A stretch of DNA of 64,000 bases, from assembly GCF_000002985.6 (NCBI RefSeq), contig NC_003282.8:10912001-10976000 (forward strand), in the 5' to 3' direction. The notes under the pieces were generated by a model, which searched no databases, was not told the origin of the DNA, and worked only from the letters and a program-made list of their open reading frames with translations. A program made the translations under genes and the position numbers. Numbering within the stretch: the first letter of the stretch is position 1; each line of letters begins with the position of its first letter. Shown here one piece after another: positions 59,101 to 64,000 of the stretch. This DNA comes from Caenorhabditis elegans. Its lineage: Eukaryota; Nematoda; Chromadorea; Rhabditida; Rhabditidae.

Positions 59101-61596
59101 TAACCAGAATATTTTTGTGTTATAGTCCATCCTGGGCTCCGTGTTCAGTCCGTTGTGCTCCAGGAAACACAACTCAATTACATGAAAATTTACATCGACG
59201 TGCTCCGTTGTTTCTCTCGTCTACACCTTTTTCCCTCTTTCTCGATTGCTTTTCCCTTTCTTCGTTTTTCTTTCGATTTGCCCAAAGTGAAGCTATTAAC
59301 GATTAGGAGGTCTGAAGGAAAAAGTGAAGAAAAGAGCTTCATCGTTGACTGCTCTTAAAGTTAATGCTGTTTTGGTGGTACTTTCGGTTGATTGAAAGGT
59401 AAATCTCTTTCCCGGAAGTGTCTATTGAAATCACATTTGCTTTATTTTTTTGTGTAGATATTTCTATATCTTTTTTTAAAGTTCAGAGCCCAAAACTATT
59501 TCCTATTTTCGTCATCCTTGCGTAACAATTGAAACTGTATGTATGACATACTTCAAACTTTAAACTTTAACGTAATTTTTAAAAAAATTCCAGAAAAAAT
59601 GATTTGACTTTTCTTTTTCGTCTATTGAAAAAAATAATTAGTTTTGGTTAAAAATGATTGTTGGTATGTAGACTACATTAACATTAAACCAAGTAAACAT
59701 ATGTTCACATGATCAGTCTTCAAAGATTACCTAGTTTAATACTGCCCTTCGCCCCACTTTCCACATTCACCTTAACAATTCTCTGTAGTATTTTTTTTGG
59801 GTTTTACCACCCAACAGTCAATAGAGATCATAATCAGGTCATAAGGAGACGAGGAACGTTCAGAAAGAACAGACGGCACAATTCAAGGGTGACGCCAAAC
59901 ACAAACAGTTTGGTGGATGCGCAAGTTACCACAGATAGGGAAAAAGAGAGAGAAAGACAATGAATTTTGAGTAGCGAGATGTTTAGGTGGGGATGACCTT
60001 GAACAGACCTTTTTTCTCTCTATTTTTCATTTGCTATTCCCGACTAAATTGGTCGATCGAGACTAACTAGTTGGGTTAGCCTGCCGGCTGTCAATCCGAT
60101 CTGAACCGACATGTGATTTTAGGTTTCGTCTATTTATTGTTTGCGTATTTTTGCAAACATCTCCTTTTTCTCGATTTTCAAGTGGTCATGCAAAGTTTTT
60201 AAGTTTTCTATTATTTTAAGTAAATAATAGTAATTTTTCAAAAAAAAAAAAATTCAACAGTTAATCCACATTCTTTCATAAAATCACTGACGTATATCCG
60301 ACCAAGCCCCTGTAAAAACTGTTCCATAAAACAAAAAACCTACTTACACCAAAAAAATTTCGCAAAATCCATCAAAAGTTTTCAAAAAAAGCAGACTCAT
60401 TCTATTTTACTTCAAAAAAGTCCCTACTCGGACCGAGTTATAATTTTTCACGGATATGTAGTTGTAGGCACCGTTCAGAGCGTGTCATACTTTGCCTGTA
60501 TTCAGACGGGAAGGCATGTCTGTTCATACAAGACCTATATTAGAGTTTTCCAGATTCTTTTAAAAAACGAAATTTTGAATCAAAGTTTATGTATCACTTG
60601 CATTTGTCAAATGGTGCGCTTCGATTTTTTAAAAAGTTATATTTTCTGGTACCTTTTGGTGAAATTTTTAGCTTATTCGGGGTTTGGTCTTGTAATTTTC
60701 TCAGCTGTAATACTTGGCTCCCTGTTTTTAAAGACCGCAAATTCAAAATTTGGATATATTGTTTTTTGGTGTTTTTTTTTGTTTTCAAGAATCGATTTTT
60801 TTCCTTTTTGCTTTGCATTGCTTGATATATTATTTTATTAACTTTCTCACCTCATTTTCATTGTTATTTTTTCTCGATTACTTTCACCCGTTCTCGGTAC
60901 AGTTCAACGGCATGTTTGCTCGTATTTCGGTGCCCTTTAACCTCACTTCTTTGCGTCTCAACCTCTTGTGCCAACTCTTCGTTTACCTCTCCCTTACCCC
61001 CTCCCACCTTTCTACCACCCAAACAATTCCCTCCTACTCTTACCAGTTTTTCTTCTTCTTCAACTTTTTACTTACTTTATATACATTTACTTTTTACTTT
61101 TACTCTCTTGCGTTCAAAGTACCATTCTTTGCTTGCTATTTTTCAACCAAAAAATTCTTGCTCCGAACTTGATGCTCCAAATAAACTCCGCCCATTTCCC
61201 CCTCATTTTCTATACAACTTGTTTTGTGTATGTGTGTATGGAGGAATGGCAGTGAGCTTTGCTCTTTGTCCGAAATAGTGTCAATTCAATTTGATTGACA
61301 AAGCTCATACACATCTTCCCTTTTTTCTTCTTTAACTTGTGCTCCGTGGCTCTTTTCGAAAAACTATCTCCCAGTTGTGGTCATTTCTGTTAGTTGGTGG
61401 TCCCCCATCGGTAAACAAAATGTTTGGGTTCAGCTGTTCGAGAAGTATTCACAAGTTTGATAAACATTGCCTCAAGCTAAATTTCAGTTTCCTGATGAGT
61501 ACACTATTTGTATATTGTAGTGAATTTGAAGTCCATTATGTGGATTTGTAAACTTGATTCTTTTAAGAAAACGTTATATCATCTACGCACGTAATC

Positions 61597-61856
61597 GGCA
61601 TAATTGGAGCCAGCTTTCTGCCCAAGTTTGTCCAATATATATCTACATAAGTCGATCAAAAGTTGGCAAAACCGCGTACAAATTTAGCCCACGTTTGTCC
61701 TAATTTTTTTGTCCAGCTGAATTTGTTAAGAAATTCGCAAGAATTGGGTCTAACTTGGCATAAGCTTGGGAGAAGCCTTAACAAAACCTTGCCCAAGTGT
61801 TGTCAATTGTTGCTCCATTTTTTTAAACCAAACTTGAGAGCTGGAGCCAAATGCCG
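61597..61856. repeat. Diverged copy of the CCCAAG inverted repeat
   Basis: Left end AATCGGCATAATTGGAGCCA then GCTTTCTGCCCAAGTTTG; right end AAACTTGAGAGCTGGAGCCA then AATGCCGGGAT. Inside are TTGGCATAAGCTTGGGAGAA and CCTTGCCCAAGTG. The layout is the same as 54059-54322 but with more decay. Confidence 0.55.
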
Positions 61857-63469
61857 GGATATTGCCACCTTTGTAGCTATCACACGTGAGTGTTGTTGCC
61901 CGTAAAAAAACAAAATTTTCACGGGTGTTTTTTTCTGATTTTATCAGTACAATAGTAATCCTAATAGTAATCCTACAAAATTCTATCGTTCGATCATTTT
62001 TGTGACGTATCATTTTTCACAAACTACTCTAAATTTCACTTTCCAAAAAGTAGCAGTTTTCATTGTTCGCTTTGTCTCCAAAAGGAGCCGATGGCGCTTA
62101 GCCTCAGCCGCCATTCGAAATGTTTGAACAGCTTCTTCCTCTTCTTTTCCTAGTATTTTGTGAATTCTCATTCACTCATTTTTGTGTGTGTAGAGATGGC
62201 AGTCCCGTTTCCCTGGTTTTTGTGCGACCATTTTTAGTCTTTTCATTTTTGTCTTGTTATTGCCATAGTATTCATTAAAGTCAGGTGTCTGTGGGACAGA
62301 GTTAACACAACGGAATTTGTAATATGTTTTTGAATGAAAGGAATTTGGTAGGGTTTCTAATTAGAAATTGCACAAAACTAGGTGTTTTAGTTGACACCAT
62401 CGGCAGTTTTCAACGTTTTCGTGCATTGTTTCCATTAACTTTTGAAATTTTTTTAAAAATAAATCACATGAGAAATCAAAAAGTTTATTTTTTAATTGAA
62501 AATATTTTGATCATGAGATCATTATGGCATCAGCTTAACCACAAAAAAGTTGTCATGTGACGTAAAATTCATTAATGAATAAAATATTAGGAGTTTCTAG
62601 GTGACGAGTGGCGAAAATTGAGATCTTCTCACTTCATTCTAAAATTCTTGAATATCTCCCATTTCCACACTCTTTTAAACATTTTTGTGCATTTTTCTCT
62701 TTCTCTTGCTCTTCTTTTCATATTCTATTCATCTTCAGACCCAGTTGCATCCACAATTCACCCAAAAATCTACGTAGCGTGTGAATAAAAAATGTTTTTC
62801 CTTAACCACAAAAAAATAAATTAGTTTTTGGAGCAGCAGAAGCAGCAGGTGCTCCACACTCTAATTCTATTCCATTTTTCAGGCGTTTTTTATATGACCA
62901 GTTTATGTCCTTTTCTTGTTTTTTATCCAATCGCCAAATCTTCTTACTCATGCTGGTCAAAAGTTTCAATCTCTATATTCATCCTCACTTTTTCACTTTC
63001 ATTTCATAAAAAGAAATTGTATTCTATATTGAGCATTCAAGGAAGTTTTCCTCTCAAAAATAATAAGATTCTCTGAGATGAAATTTCCTATTAAAAATTT
63101 TAGATTCTCATTATTTTTTTTTTCTCAAATTTTTTTGTTGAATCTGGGAAATGAGTCTGGACAGATCAATTGTTAATTTGTGCATGAGCTTTGTTATAAA
63201 CAAAAAATCTTTAAAAAATTGATAAAATGTAATGATTTTAAGAGTTTTTAACATGTTCCAAGGTGAAGTATGATCAGTGGGAATTTTATCTAAAATACTC
63301 CCGATCTAACATGCTTCATCCAAAACATTGAGATTTTAGGAAATATTCAGTCAAAGATTTTGTAATTGTCCAATTTTCGGAAAAATGACTTTTTATAGAC
63401 GAATTTAGATTTAAAAGTTTGAAACAAAACTTTTATTTTTCCAAAAGTATAGGTGGTGAACTTTTTGAC

Positions 63470-63660
63470 TGCACGTCTGCCTACCGCCTATTCTATGTAT
63501 AATTTTTTCCTAAAACATTTCTCTTTTTTTTCTAATTTCTTAAAATTCTAACCAAGAAATGAAAAATTAATTTTCAAATAGTTTGCATGATGGATGTAGG
63601 CAACATGCATGCCTTCATCAATAGTGTCGGCAGGAGTCATGCCTAAATATGTGTATGCCA
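63470..63660. repeat. Degenerate TAGGCAGG-type inverted repeat
   Basis: GTCTGCCTACCGCCTATTC on the left faces GATGTAGGCAACATGCATGC and GGCAGGAGTCATGCC on the right. Same word family as the element at 1480-1735. Confidence 0.45.
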
Positions 63661-64000
63661 AATAAGATATAAAACTAGATATTACTTGTACACTTTTGGA
63701 AAAAAACTAGTTTTTTACCGGTCATGGTTTAATATTTCCTTAGGTTCACATTCCGAATTCTAAATTCTTTGGAAACAACTAACTGTTTTGATGAAAGCAT
63801 ATTTTAATTTCCTGAGAAACTTTTTGGTTTTCTGATTTTGTGTTTCAGACAATTCTTTCAAGGTTTGTTGTTGTCTTAAGATATCGTCCACTCCTTCTAT
63901 TCTTCTCAAGCCCACATCATGTTCTGACATTTGAACCCCTAGGGGTATTCACTCAGGTTGACAAAAGCGACCCCACGAGGACAATGGCGCCTATTCTCCT

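Larger units (their letters stand above)
56112..64000. other. Large region without a supportable gene
   Basis: About 7.9 kb of AT-rich sequence, with the + strand strongly T/pyrimidine-rich from about 58400 to 63100. Open frames here (for example 60482-60841, 60750-61172 and 60916-61278) encode only Phe/Leu/Ser-rich low-complexity strings without domains or consistent splice partners. It may be an intergenic regulatory region or a long intron or upstream region of a gene beyond the window. Repeats inside it are listed separately. Confidence 0.5.

Noticed and set aside
60482-61278. Hydrophobic open frames that could suggest a membrane protein
   Set aside because: Three overlapping frames are open in a T/C-rich low-complexity stretch. 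There are no conserved motifs, and the hydrophobicity follows from poly-T composition.
56112-64000. piRNA (21U-RNA) cluster
   Set aside because: Chromosome IV carries such clusters, but I did not see the CTGTTTCA upstream motif in repeated use here, and the placement near rbr-2/lgg-2 is outside the regions I know as clusters.

Overview
The window is nuclear DNA of a Caenorhabditis nematode, almost certainly C. elegans. It is AT-rich, introns are mostly 45-120 bp and end in TTTTCAG, and the proteins match known worm proteins. The left half reads as the chromosome IV segment holding pyk-2, rbr-2, dnc-1, lsm-7, lgg-2 and fic-1. The right half holds aqp-3. Symbols come from recognising protein sequence, not from a database search.

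Layout, 0-28 kb: the 3' exons of pyruvate kinase (pyk-2, +); a small secreted protein (+); a small membrane protein (+); the KDM5-type H3K4 demethylase rbr-2 (+, 10 exons, 1477 codons); dynactin p150 dnc-1 (-, 16 exons); lsm-7 (+) back to back with dnc-1; the Atg8/LC3 gene lgg-2 (-); and the Fic AMPylase fic-1 (+, 508 codons). These are conserved housekeeping or regulatory genes. Their introns and spacers carry palindromic MITE-like repeats.

Layout, 28-45.6 kb: a cluster of nematode-expanded families. It holds an SH2-tyrosine kinase whose SH2-kinase linker appears frame-shifted, a multi-pass membrane protein (-), an internally duplicated soluble protein of the DM9/DUF3421 kind, a second SH2-tyrosine kinase, a PP1-like phosphatase with an insertion of about 54 residues, and a PEBP-family protein (-). 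Between the first kinase and the membrane protein lies a 3.46 kb near-perfect giant palindrome. Each arm contains a tandem array of 45-bp units and a tRNA-like module, and the whole is bounded by a 9-bp direct repeat. It looks like a foldback transposon.

Layout, 45.6-64 kb: an intact 7-TM chemoreceptor of the sri/srh type (+), the aquaglyceroporin aqp-3 (-), a nematode-specific gene of unknown function (+), and about 8 kb at the right end with no supportable gene, only T-rich low-complexity sequence and degenerate inverted-repeat elements.

The genes do not form one pathway, and each is monocistronic as far as I can see. The most interesting items are the foldback element, a block of related sequence about 140 bp upstream of both the second kinase and the phosphatase, the kinase linker frame break, and a 25-bp piece of coding sequence copied into a nearby palindromic repeat. 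Exon boundaries were placed by hand from GT/AG sites and reading phase, so single junctions may be wrong.
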